Source: Prado023 sp963706885 (GTDB lineage Bacteria > Actinomycetota > Actinomycetes > S36-B12 > CAIYMF01). Taken from it: DNA of 64,000 nucleotides. A program made the translations under genes and the position numbers. Shown here piece after piece: positions 36,858-44,996 of the stretch (positions within the stretch are counted from its first letter, which is position 1; each line of letters starts with the position of its first letter). The notes beneath the pieces are model-generated. The model worked only from the letters and a program-made list of their open reading frames with translations. It was not told where the DNA came from and searched no databases. The stretch spans positions 1 to 64,000 of the forward strand of contig CAVPNX010000027.1 in NCBI GenBank assembly GCA_963706885.1. The letters are read 5' to 3'.

Positions 36858-37250
36858 ATGTTCAACGACACATCCCTGTGGGAGATCCTCCTCTGGAGCT
36901 TCCTGTTCTTCATCTGGATCTGCGCCATCATGATCTGGATCACGATCATCATCGACGTGTTCAAGGACCACACGCTGTCCGGATGGGGCAAGGCCGGATG
37001 GACGATCCTGCTCATCTTCCTGCCGTGGCTCGGTGCGTTCATCTACCTGATCGCCCGCGGCAAGAGCATGAACGAGCGGAAGATGGCCGAGATGGCCGAG
37101 GCCCAGAAGCAGCAGGCCAAGTACATCCAGGATGTCGCTGGCTCAGCCAAGTCGCCGGCGGAGCAGATCGCCGACGCCAAGGGGCTGCTCGACGCCGGTG
37201 CCATCAGCCAGGCCGAGTTCGACGCCATGAAGGCCAAGGCCCTCGCCTGA
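36858..37250 (+). CDS. membrane protein with C-terminal SHOCT domain
   Basis: A 130-residue protein. Two hydrophobic helices (residues 7-32 and about 45-65) with the PLDc_N-like pattern WIIIIDVFKDHTLSGWGKAGWTI surround a short loop. After a charged coil comes a SHOCT domain (EQIADAKGLLDAGAISQAEFDAMKAKALA), a short oligomerisation motif. Function is unknown. Strong terminator immediately after. Confidence 0.88.
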   Translation: MFNDTSLWEILLWSFLFFIWICAIMIWITIIIDVFKDHTLSGWGKAGWTILLIFLPWLGAFIYLIARGKSMNERKMAEMAEAQKQQAKYIQDVAGSAKSPAEQIADAKGLLDAGAISQAEFDAMKAKALA

Positions 37251-37260
37251 TCCACGCACG

Positions 37261-37302
37261 TGCAGAAGGGCCCGGGACGCAACCGTCCCGGGCCCTTCTG
37301 CA
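37261..37302 (+). terminator. strong hairpin after the SHOCT gene
   Basis: A perfect 19-base inverted repeat (37261-37279 with 37284-37302) around a CAAC loop. It begins 11 bases after the stop codon. Confidence 0.8.
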
Positions 37303-37376
37303 TGCCCCGGGAGGCATGTTGCGAGCAACACGTGCGACTCGGCCAGCAGGCACCGGTATCCCGGTGTCTATCCACG

Positions 37377-37382
37377 TAGACT
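37377..37382 (+). promoter_or_regulatory. -10 box of the dual-HTH regulator
   Basis: TAGACT lies 7 bases before the ATG at 37390. A leaderless start at this ATG is consistent with the gene once the G-run break (37392-37395) is corrected. Confidence 0.45.
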
Positions 37383-37389
37383 CACCCCC

Positions 37390-38152
37390 ATGGGGATCCC
37401 GGCAGCGCGAACTCGACGACCTGATCGACGCCGGCGAGGTGGCCAGCATCCTCGGCCTCGCGCATCGCAACAGCGTGTCCACCTACCGCAGTCGCTACCC
37501 GGACTTCCCGCCCGGCCGGCCGGCGCCGGGTGGCGGCCGGGGCCGGTTGTGGACCCGGCAGGAGATCGTCGACTGGCACCACGGCTTCCGGGCACGCATG
37601 GCCGCGGCGAGCGGACAGCCGAACGCACGTCTCGAGGACCTCGTGGACGCGACCCTCCGCCTGCTGATGGCGCATCCGGGCGAGGAGATCAGCATCCGGC
37701 AGATCGCTGCCGAAGCCGGGGTCGCGCACTCGGACCTGTATCGGTACGCCAACTCCAAGGACCAGCTGATCGACCTCGCGATCGCCCGGCTGGAGCAGTC
37801 CATGGCGACCTCCTTGCCGAAGGACTTCGACACGTTGCTCAGCAACGCCGACCGCCTCCTGGAACTCGCCCAGCGCGCAGCCCCGGGGGTCCGGGTGCTG
37901 ACCGATCGGGCGATCCAGGGCAAGCTGGGATCGCCGAACTCCCCCCTGCCGGTGAGCCTCGTGGCCGCGATCATCCCCCCGAGCCCCGAGGGCGCCGGCC
38001 AGGCCATCGACCCGCGGGTGAAGGCGGCGTGCGTCGCCTCCGTCCTCTGGGGCATCAGCGTGCTCGAGAACCGCTGGCGTGAGGCCCTGGACCTCGACGA
38101 GATCCCGGCCGAACAGGTGGGCGCGATCATCCGGGCAATGCTGACGGCCTGA
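37390..38152 (+). CDS. TetR-family regulator with an extra N-terminal AlpA/MerR-like HTH
   Basis: Two DNA-binding units lie in one chain. Residues about 8-60 (DAGEVASILGLAHRNSV, YPDFPPGRP, GRLWTRQEIVDW) form an AlpA/HTH_17-like winged helix as in excisionases and actinobacterial regulators. A TetR N-terminal domain follows (LEDLVDATLRLLMAHPG, IRQIAAEAGVAHSDLYRYANSKDQLI). The rest is the ligand-binding domain. The ATG at 37390 is one frame off; dropping one G of 37392-37395 gives MGSRQRELDDLIDAG. Otherwise GTG 37364 is the in-frame start. Target and ligand are unknown. Confidence 0.82.
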
Positions 38153-38188
38153 CCGGTCCCGCGCAGCAGGTCGCGGTCGAGTGTCGGA

Positions 38189-39059
38189 TCACCCGCCGAG
38201 GCCGAGCACGTGGACGATCGCAGGGACCGGCGGATCCGGGGCTTCATCAGGCGCGATGACCAGCAGGCGCACCACGGTCGCCGACGGACACATGTGCCCA
38301 CGCCCCGACGTCGGCGCTGGCCACGACAGCCGCCACGGGGTAGCCGCCCATCGTGCCCGCGTCCGGCCCCAGCACCATCCACTGGCCTGAGGGCAGGACC
38401 TGCACGGTTCCGGGGAGCACCCCCAGGGACGCCAGGTCGGCTCGGACCCCTGACGCGTCGTGCAGTCGACCCCCGGACAGTCGCACGCCGATCCGCGAGA
38501 CCTCCTCCACACGGACCTCTCCCGAGGCGATCTCCAGGTGCGGGCCCGGGATCACCCGGACCGCGGCGGCCTGCACCGGTGGCCGCACGAAGTCCCCGGC
38601 GGTCGGCGCGGTGCACGCGTGGGACAGGGGCACCAGGTCGCCGGTGCCCACCGGTGCGGGGCCAAGTGGGCCCAGCAGGCAGGTGGACCGCGATCCCAGG
38701 ACGGCATGGGGCTGGAAGCCTCCGGCCACGGCGAGATATGCCCTCCCGAGGGCCCGGATCTCCAGGATGCTGCCGGCCGGAACATCATGCGCCGTCCACG
38801 AGGCCGCCTCCCGACCGGACACCTCGAGGGCCGCCCGCCCCGTCACCGCGCAGGTGATGGGCACGTCCGGCCGGAGCACGATGGTGCCCACGACCTCCAG
38901 GCACGCCTCGGTGCCGCTGCCGCCCACCAGCGTCGTGGCGGCGGCGTGCGCGAACCGGTCGAAGGCACCCGAGGTCGGCACCCCACTGGCGACGTGCTCC
39001 CGGCCACGGTCCTGGTGGAGCGCGGAGCCGGACAACGAGACCACCCGGAGTCCGGCCAT
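38189..39059 (-). CDS. pxpC: 5-oxoprolinase subunit C, one frame break
   Basis: PxpC (KipA/urea-amidolyase-related) is one of three subunits that hydrolyse 5-oxoproline with ATP. It shows SGSALHQDRGRE, GVPTSGAFDRFAHAAA and the conserved GPDAGTMGGYPVAAVV. The last part is out of frame: after SVGDR the open frame diverges. Removing one G/C at 38272-38273 gives VSVGDRVRLLVIAPDEA, ending GLGG at 38189. The ATG at 39059 overlaps the pxpAB stop (TGATG). About 289 aa. Confidence 0.88.
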
Positions 39060-40603
39060 CACGGCACCTCGACGAACTGGACGTGGTCGCCGACAGCCAG
39101 GAGGCTGGGCGGCTCCAGCTCGCTGTCGAAGAGCGTGGCGGTCGTGGAGCCGATGAGCTGCCACCCGCCAGGGGTCGGTGAGGGGTAGATCGCGCACATC
39201 CCGGCTGCCACGGCCACGGATCCCGCCGGAATCCGCGGGCGCGGGTCGACACGTCGGGCCACCTGCGCGAACATGGGGTCGGGGGTGGTCAGGTAGCCGA
39301 AGCCCGGGGAGAACCCGATGGCGGCCACCGTCCAGGTCGCCGCCAGATGGCGGCCCACCACCTCGGCGGCCGGCAGGCCGAGGACGCGGGCCACGTCGGG
39401 CAGGTCCAGCCCGTCGTAGCGGGTCTCGATCCGGTGATGCTGGGTCGACGGCGGACCAGCCCCGGCGTCGACGCCGTCGGGCGCGTCGGCCGCAAGCGCC
39501 GCGACGAGGGCCTCGGGGCGGGCGTTCGGGCGATCCGAGGGCCGCCCGAAGGTGACCAGCACGCTGGCCAGCCCCGGGACGACTGTCGCCCGCGGCCACA
39601 CCGTGCGCGCCCTGCTGGCAAGCTGCAGCACCCAGGCGGTGCCGGGCATCGCGCCGCCGGTGGATTCCAGGAGGATCGCCCGATCACCGAACGGGCGGAT
39701 CCGCACATGGTCGTGGGGACGGCTGCCGACCTCGCCGTCCGGATGCGGGGTCAGCGCGGCGGCCACGGTGGACCTGCGGGATCCGGCGGCAGCGCCCCGG
39801 ACGCCAGCGCTCCCGTCGCGACGCGGGCCAGGAGACGCGACCTGCCACCCGCGGGCCTCCAGCGCCGCCCTGATCGCCCGGGCCGCGGCCACCGCGCCAG
39901 GGGTGTCCCCATGCACGCACAGGGAGTCGACGGTGACGGGGATGCGGTCGCCGTCGACCGGCGTGACGTGGCCAGCGGCGAGATCCAGCGCCTGCGCCAC
40001 CATGGCATCAACGCCCTCGTGGAGGGCGCCCGGCTGGTCGCGGGGAACCAACTGCCCGGTGCGCAGGTAGCCACGGTCGGCGAACCCCTCGTGGATGACG
40101 GCCATGCCCCGATCGGCTGCGACCCGGGCGAGCTCGCCACCCGGTTGGGTCATCAGCGCAATCCCCTGCCCGAGCTCGTGCCCGGCGCCCAGGACCGCCT
40201 CGCAGACCACCATCGCGGCGACGGGGTCCCGCACCGACTCGTTGTACAGCGACCCGTGGGCCTTCACGTGGGCCAGCGCCCGACCATGCCGCTCGGCCTC
40301 CCGCGCCACCAGCACGATCTGTCCGACCAGGTCGGCCACCAGATGTGACCGTGCCGAGGGGTCGCGGTGCAGGACCTCCAGGTGGGAGGCGCGTCCGAAT
40401 CCTGCCCGGTCCCGATAGGAGGGGTGGGCCCCGATCGCCACCTGGTGCCCCGCTGCGGCTGCCACCGCCTGGGCGAGCACCGCCCCGCCACCGGCGTGCG
40501 CCCCTGTGGCGATGCTCGCGGAGCTGACGATCGCCAGCATGGCCTCGTCGTCACCGATGCCCTCGCCGAGGTCGGCGTTCAGGTCGATCCGCACACCACT
40601 CAC
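39059..40603 (-). CDS. pxpAB: fused 5-oxoprolinase subunits A and B
   Basis: Residues 1-250 are PxpA (LamB/YcsF family): RIDLNADLGEG, ATGAHAGGGAVL, VKAHGSLYN, VDSLCVHGDTPGAV. Residues about 300-514 are PxpB (KipI family): RPFGDRAILLES, IGFSPGFGYLTTPDPMFAQ, GSVAVAAGMCAIYPSPTPGGW. A Gly/Ser/Arg-rich linker of about 45 residues joins them without a stop. The more common fusion is PxpB with PxpC. A frame error hiding a stop between A and B is possible, since a GTG with a weak GAGGTCGG site precedes VRIRPFGDR. GTG start at 40603. Confidence 0.88.
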   Translation of the reverse strand: MSGVRIDLNADLGEGIGDDEAMLAIVSSASIATGAHAGGGAVLAQAVAAAAGHQVAIGAHPSYRDRAGFGRASHLEVLHRDPSARSHLVADLVGQIVLVAREAERHGRALAHVKAHGSLYNESVRDPVAAMVVCEAVLGAGHELGQGIALMTQPGGELARVAADRGMAVIHEGFADRGYLRTGQLVPRDQPGALHEGVDAMVAQALDLAAGHVTPVDGDRIPVTVDSLCVHGDTPGAVAAARAIRAALEARGWQVASPGPRRDGSAGVRGAAAGSRRSTVAAALTPHPDGEVGSRPHDHVRIRPFGDRAILLESTGGAMPGTAWVLQLASRARTVWPRATVVPGLASVLVTFGRPSDRPNARPEALVAALAADAPDGVDAGAGPPSTQHHRIETRYDGLDLPDVARVLGLPAAEVVGRHLAATWTVAAIGFSPGFGYLTTPDPMFAQVARRVDPRPRIPAGSVAVAAGMCAIYPSPTPGGWQLIGSTTATLFDSELEPPSLLAVGDHVQFVEVP

Positions 40604-40805
40604 CGCCTCGATCGACCGCCCGCTCCCCCGGTCGCCCCTGCTGGCACGACATCACGGGCGGGCACCTGCCTCCACGGTCCGGACCGCTCGGCCCGGCCGC
40701 GCCCAGCATGGCCGCGCGACGCGGACGGGTCAACGTCCGGTGCCGGGTCCGTCGGGACTCGTCGGGACTCGCAGCGCTCGCACACGCGCTGTCGGTCCGT
40801 CGGCC

Positions 40806-40811
40806 TAGAGT
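40806..40811 (+). promoter_or_regulatory. -10 box of the first PAS-GGDEF gene, leaderless
   Basis: TAGAGT lies 6 bases before the GTG at 40818. Confidence 0.5.
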
Positions 40812-40817
40812 GGCTCC

Positions 40818-42479
40818 GTGGCAGCCAACCCCTCCTCGAGTCCCCCGAACACACCGGTGGAACCACCCGGCGTCCCGTCATGGATCCTGCGCGCCCATGG
40901 AACCGCAGCGGTCGGGACAGCGGTCATCGGGCCCGAGGGCACGCTCCTCTGGGTGAACGCAGCCATGCTGGACCTCGTCCAGACCCGGGAGGACCAGCTC
41001 GTGGGTCGGTCGGTTGCCGAGCTGGTCCACGAGGACGACCGGGTGCTGATGGGCGGGACGCTGTCCGCCCTCGGCGACCAGCCAGTCGCCACGGCTCGCC
41101 TGCGGGGCCCCACCCCGGGCAGCTGGCTGCACGTGTCCCTGAGCACGCTTCCCGCCGATGAGGACCCCGGCCGCATCCTGCTCGCCCAGGCCGTGGACAT
41201 GACCAGCTCGGTCCAGACCCAGGTCTCCCTGGCGGTCCTCAGCGAGAACGTCCTGGACGTGGTTGCCCTCATCGACGGGACCGGGCGGATCACCTGGGCC
41301 TCGCCGTCGGTCGAGTCCGCCCTGGGGCTGGGTGCGACCAGCCCGGAGGTGATCGGCCGGGAGATCACCTCCCTCATCGCCCCCGAGGACCTGACCGGGT
41401 TCGCCGACACCCTGGCGGGCGTCGAGGAGGGGCAGGAGCCGACGACCCGCACCGTGCGCTTCCGCTCGGCGACGGGCGCCTATCGCTTCATGTCCGTCAC
41501 CGCCCGTCCCGTGGCTGACGTCGGGATGGGCCGACGCACCGCAATCGCCCTGCGCGACGTGACCGAGGAGCTGCGGGCCAAGCGCGAGCTGGCGCGCAGC
41601 GAGGAGCAGTTCCGGATGGCCATGCTGGGTGCCCCCGAGGGCATGGCGGTCACGGACTCCCAGGACCGGATCGTGCAGGTCAACCCCGCCCTGTGCGAGC
41701 TGCTCGGGACGTCAGGGCCCTCCCTGATCGGGCACCGGTTCCGCGAGTACATCCCGGACGACGAGCGGGAGCAGGTCGACCAGTGGCGCCAGCGACTGCT
41801 GCGGGGCAACGCGACCATCGAGCGCTGCCAGCATCGTCTGCTCAGCGGCAGCAGCGAGGTCTGGGTCGACCACTCGATCGGCATCATGCGCGACGACCTG
41901 GGCAACCCTTCCCTCTTCGTCCACCAGTTCGCCGACCGCACGGCCGCCCGGCGGCTCGAGGCGGACCTGACCTACGCCGCCAGCCACGACCTCCAGACGG
42001 GCCTGGCCAACAAGGAGTCCCTCAAGACCCGCCTGGCCGCACGGCTGGGCATGCCCCACGAGACGGCCGACACCGTCGGGGTCCTGTTCTGCGACATCGA
42101 CAACCTCAAGCCCATCAACGACCGGTACGGCCACCTCGTCGGCGATGCAGTCATCTCCGCGGTGGCAAGCCGGCTCGAGCGCGCGGTCCGCCGCCAGGAT
42201 GAGGTCGCCCGTTACGGGGGCGACGAGTTCTTCATCGTGCTCGACAGCTGCAGCTCGGTCGAGGAGTTGGCGCTTGTGGCCCGCAACGTCCAGAACGCGG
42301 CCAGCCATCCCGTGGAGACGTCGGCGGGCTCGATCGAGGTGAGCATCTCGGTCGGTGCGGTCCTGGCGGAGGCCACCGCGGAGACCGACGATGCGCTGCG
42401 ACGCGCCGACGAGGCCCTGTACCGGGCCAAGCGCTCCGGCGGGAACAGCATCAACGTGGAGGGCCTGACCGCGGGCTAG
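40818..42479 (+). CDS. PAS-PAS-PAS-GGDEF diguanylate cyclase
   Basis: A 553-residue cytosolic protein that would make cyclic di-GMP. Three PAS units precede a GGDEF domain: about 30-130, 140-255 (joined by FRSATGAYRFMSVTARP) and 260-385 (AMLGAPEGMAVTDSQDRIVQVNPALCELLG). The active-site loop is intact (RYGGDEFF). The inhibitory I-site RxxD (RRQD) lies 5 residues before it, so product feedback is expected. No membrane segment. It shares long identical stretches with the gene at 44997. Confidence 0.92.
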   Translation: MAANPSSSPPNTPVEPPGVPSWILRAHGTAAVGTAVIGPEGTLLWVNAAMLDLVQTREDQLVGRSVAELVHEDDRVLMGGTLSALGDQPVATARLRGPTPGSWLHVSLSTLPADEDPGRILLAQAVDMTSSVQTQVSLAVLSENVLDVVALIDGTGRITWASPSVESALGLGATSPEVIGREITSLIAPEDLTGFADTLAGVEEGQEPTTRTVRFRSATGAYRFMSVTARPVADVGMGRRTAIALRDVTEELRAKRELARSEEQFRMAMLGAPEGMAVTDSQDRIVQVNPALCELLGTSGPSLIGHRFREYIPDDEREQVDQWRQRLLRGNATIERCQHRLLSGSSEVWVDHSIGIMRDDLGNPSLFVHQFADRTAARRLEADLTYAASHDLQTGLANKESLKTRLAARLGMPHETADTVGVLFCDIDNLKPINDRYGHLVGDAVISAVASRLERAVRRQDEVARYGGDEFFIVLDSCSSVEELALVARNVQNAASHPVETSAGSIEVSISVGAVLAEATAETDDALRRADEALYRAKRSGGNSINVEGLTAG

Positions 42480-42705
42480 ACGTCCTCGGCCGGGACCCCG
42501 CATACAGCTGTAGCGCGAAATGTCGTGGAATGTAGTGATCCACACCACCTTCTCAGGCCCTGACCTGCGACATCACGGGGACTCCCGTCGTGGCGTTGCC
42601 GGGTGCTGCGCCCGAATGCGTGATGATATGCCCGGCATGTTGTGGAATTGATAACGTTCCATTACCGTGCGCAACGGAGTGTTCACTCTGTGAGAGGGGA
42701 CGTCG
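42480..42705. other. intergenic region of lower GC with a 12-base direct repeat
   Basis: ATGTCGTGGAAT at 42520-42531 and ATGTTGTGGAAT at 42637-42648 match at 11 of 12 bases. An AACGTT-centred stretch (GATAACGTTCCATTACC) follows the second copy. The region is clearly richer in A/T than the flanking genes. It probably contains the promoter and operators of the GGDEF-EAL gene. GAGAGGGG precedes the ATG as ribosome-binding site. Confidence 0.45.
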
Positions 42706-44799
42706 ATGGCCGGGATGCGGGCGAGCCTGTCGCGCGCGCGGCACCCTGCCCTCTTCCTGACCTCATGGTCGGTGAGCGCGATCCTCGGCGGTGGAGTCGC
42801 CCTGTGGGCGGTGGCCGGACTGCCGCAGGAACTGGTCGACCTCAGGGCTGAGCAGCAGCTGGCCCCCCTGATCATGATGGCGATCCTGGTGATCATCACC
42901 GAGCTGCGCCCCATCATGATGAGCCGGTTCGAGGGCGATCCGATCTCGATCGCTCCGGCCTTCGTCTTCGCGGCGCTCTACCTGTGGGGCGCGGTCCCCG
43001 CTCTGACCCTGATGGCCGTATCCGTGGTCATCAGCGAGCTCCTGGCTCGCAAGGAGCTGTGGAAGCTGCTCTTCAATGTGGGCAACTACACGCTCTCCGT
43101 GGCCGCCGCATGGCTGGTCCTCGAGCCGGGGGCGTGGCCCACCACCGACTCGACGGATGTCACCGCCCCGGACCTTGCGCTCATCGCCCTGTCGTGGATC
43201 GCCTACCACGTGGTGAACCTGGCGCAGGTGGCCGGACTGGCCGAGGACCAGACCTGGTGGGAGTGCTTCACCGAGGACTTCTGGTTCTACACGGTCTCCA
43301 CGTTCGCGGTGCTCACGCTGTCACCGCTCGTGGCTGTGGTCGCAATCCACCCGGGCCAGACGTGGTTCATCCTCCCGCTGCTCGTCCCGCCGCTGCTGGC
43401 GGTCCACCTCGCCGCCCAGATGGACCAGGAGCGCGATCGCACGGCACGGCAACGCGAACATGAGGCCCTGCACGACTCACTCACCGGCCTGCCGAACCAG
43501 ACCCTCCTGGCCCGTCGGATCGAAGCCGGACTCGCTCACCCTCCGCGCCGTGGTGAGCGCCTCGTCGTCCTTCTGCTGGACCTCGACTCGTTCAAGACGG
43601 TCAACGACGGGCTCGGCCACGGCGTCGGCGACTCCCTGCTCCAGGAGGTCGCCGAGAGACTCACCCAGGTGATCCGGCCCAGCGACACCCTCGCCCGGTT
43701 CAGCGGCGACGAGTTCGCCATCGTCTGCGAGGCCATCCGTGACCCCGAGCTCGAGATCCTCGTGGAGGCGATCCGCCGGACCATCGCCACACCCTTCACC
43801 ATCGCCACCCACGAGGTGTCCCTCACCGCCAGCATCGGGGTCGCGCCCGCCGCGCCCGGCTCGAGCGCCCAGTCGCTCATCCGGGAAGCCGATTCGGCCA
43901 TGTTCCGCGCCAAGAGCGCCGGCCGGGACCAGGCCGCGCACTTCCACCAGACGATGCACGATCAGGCCACTGCCCGCCTCGATGACCAGCTCGGCCTGCG
44001 CCGGGCCCTGGAGCGCGATGAACTGCGCGCGCACTACCAGCCAGTCGTCGACCTCACCACGGGTGAGACCGTCGGTGTGGAGGCCCTCGTGCGGTGGCAG
44101 CACCCCGAGCGGGGGCTGATCGGGCCCGATGAGTTCATCCCCCTGGCCGAGGACACCGGGCTGATCCTGCCACTGGGCGCCTGGATGCTCGAGACGGCAC
44201 TGTCCCAGTTGCAGCGGTGGCGCCGCGCCATGCCCGAGGCCCACGACCTGTGGATGGCAGTCAACCTGTCGCCGCGACAGCTCACCGACCCCGACCTGAT
44301 CCACAAGGTCGCCCGGGCACTTGCCGAGACCGGCGTCCCCGCGGGGAACCTGCACCTGGAGCTCACTGAGACGGCGGTCATGAACTCCGTGGACGCCTCC
44401 ACCGCGACCCTCGACGCCCTGCGGCAGCTGGGTGTCCACCTCATCATCGACGACTTCGGGACCGGCTACTCGTCGCTGGCCCGGCTCAAGAAGCTGCCGG
44501 TCACCGCGCTGAAGGTGGACCGCTCCTTCGTCGACGGCCTGGGCAGTGACTCCTCGGACCTCTCGATCGTCGACGCCATCATCAACCTGGCCGACTCGCT
44601 GGCGCTGGGCGTGATCGCCGAGGGCGTGGAGACCCGTGAGCAGTTGGAGATCCTGCAGTCCCTCGGGGCCACCATGGGCCAGGGCTACCTCTGGGCCCGC
44701 CCCCTGTCGGCCGCCGACCTCGCGACGTGGCTGCGCACCGTTCCCCTGCACGAGGACCTGGTTGCGGCGCCCGACCTGCTGAGCCTGCGTCGCCGCTGA
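42706..44799 (+). CDS. membrane GGDEF-EAL bifunctional cyclic-di-GMP protein
   Basis: A 697-residue protein. About seven N-terminal membrane segments (residues 15-245) form a MASE-like sensor. A GGDEF domain follows with the variant loop FSGDEFA and an I-site RPSD. Then a complete EAL domain: EALVRW, NLSPRQL, LELTE, DDFGTGYSSL, KVDRSFV and AEGVET. The EAL residues for phosphodiesterase activity are intact. The SGDEF loop may still be active as cyclase or serve only to bind GTP. It sits between two paralogous PAS-GGDEF genes. Confidence 0.92.
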   Translation: MAGMRASLSRARHPALFLTSWSVSAILGGGVALWAVAGLPQELVDLRAEQQLAPLIMMAILVIITELRPIMMSRFEGDPISIAPAFVFAALYLWGAVPALTLMAVSVVISELLARKELWKLLFNVGNYTLSVAAAWLVLEPGAWPTTDSTDVTAPDLALIALSWIAYHVVNLAQVAGLAEDQTWWECFTEDFWFYTVSTFAVLTLSPLVAVVAIHPGQTWFILPLLVPPLLAVHLAAQMDQERDRTARQREHEALHDSLTGLPNQTLLARRIEAGLAHPPRRGERLVVLLLDLDSFKTVNDGLGHGVGDSLLQEVAERLTQVIRPSDTLARFSGDEFAIVCEAIRDPELEILVEAIRRTIATPFTIATHEVSLTASIGVAPAAPGSSAQSLIREADSAMFRAKSAGRDQAAHFHQTMHDQATARLDDQLGLRRALERDELRAHYQPVVDLTTGETVGVEALVRWQHPERGLIGPDEFIPLAEDTGLILPLGAWMLETALSQLQRWRRAMPEAHDLWMAVNLSPRQLTDPDLIHKVARALAETGVPAGNLHLELTETAVMNSVDASTATLDALRQLGVHLIIDDFGTGYSSLARLKKLPVTALKVDRSFVDGLGSDSSDLSIVDAIINLADSLALGVIAEGVETREQLEILQSLGATMGQGYLWARPLSAADLATWLRTVPLHEDLVAAPDLLSLRRR

Positions 44800-44984
44800 G
44801 CGCGAACGGCACGATCACGGGCCCTGGGGCCTGCCGTCACCCGAACGTGGGTCACCTGAACGGATGCGGATTCCGCGTCGGGAGCGCCCTGCCTGGTGGG
44901 AAACGTGACGGGATCCGGGCCACAACGACCCAAACCACCCGTTCGGCCCAACTGTTCACCTTCTGATATGTCCGCATTGCCTCG

Positions 44985-44990
44985 TACTCT
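44985..44990 (+). promoter_or_regulatory. -10 box of the second PAS-GGDEF gene, leaderless
   Basis: TACTCT lies 6 bases before the GTG at 44997. Confidence 0.5.
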
Positions 44991-44996
44991 TGGCGC

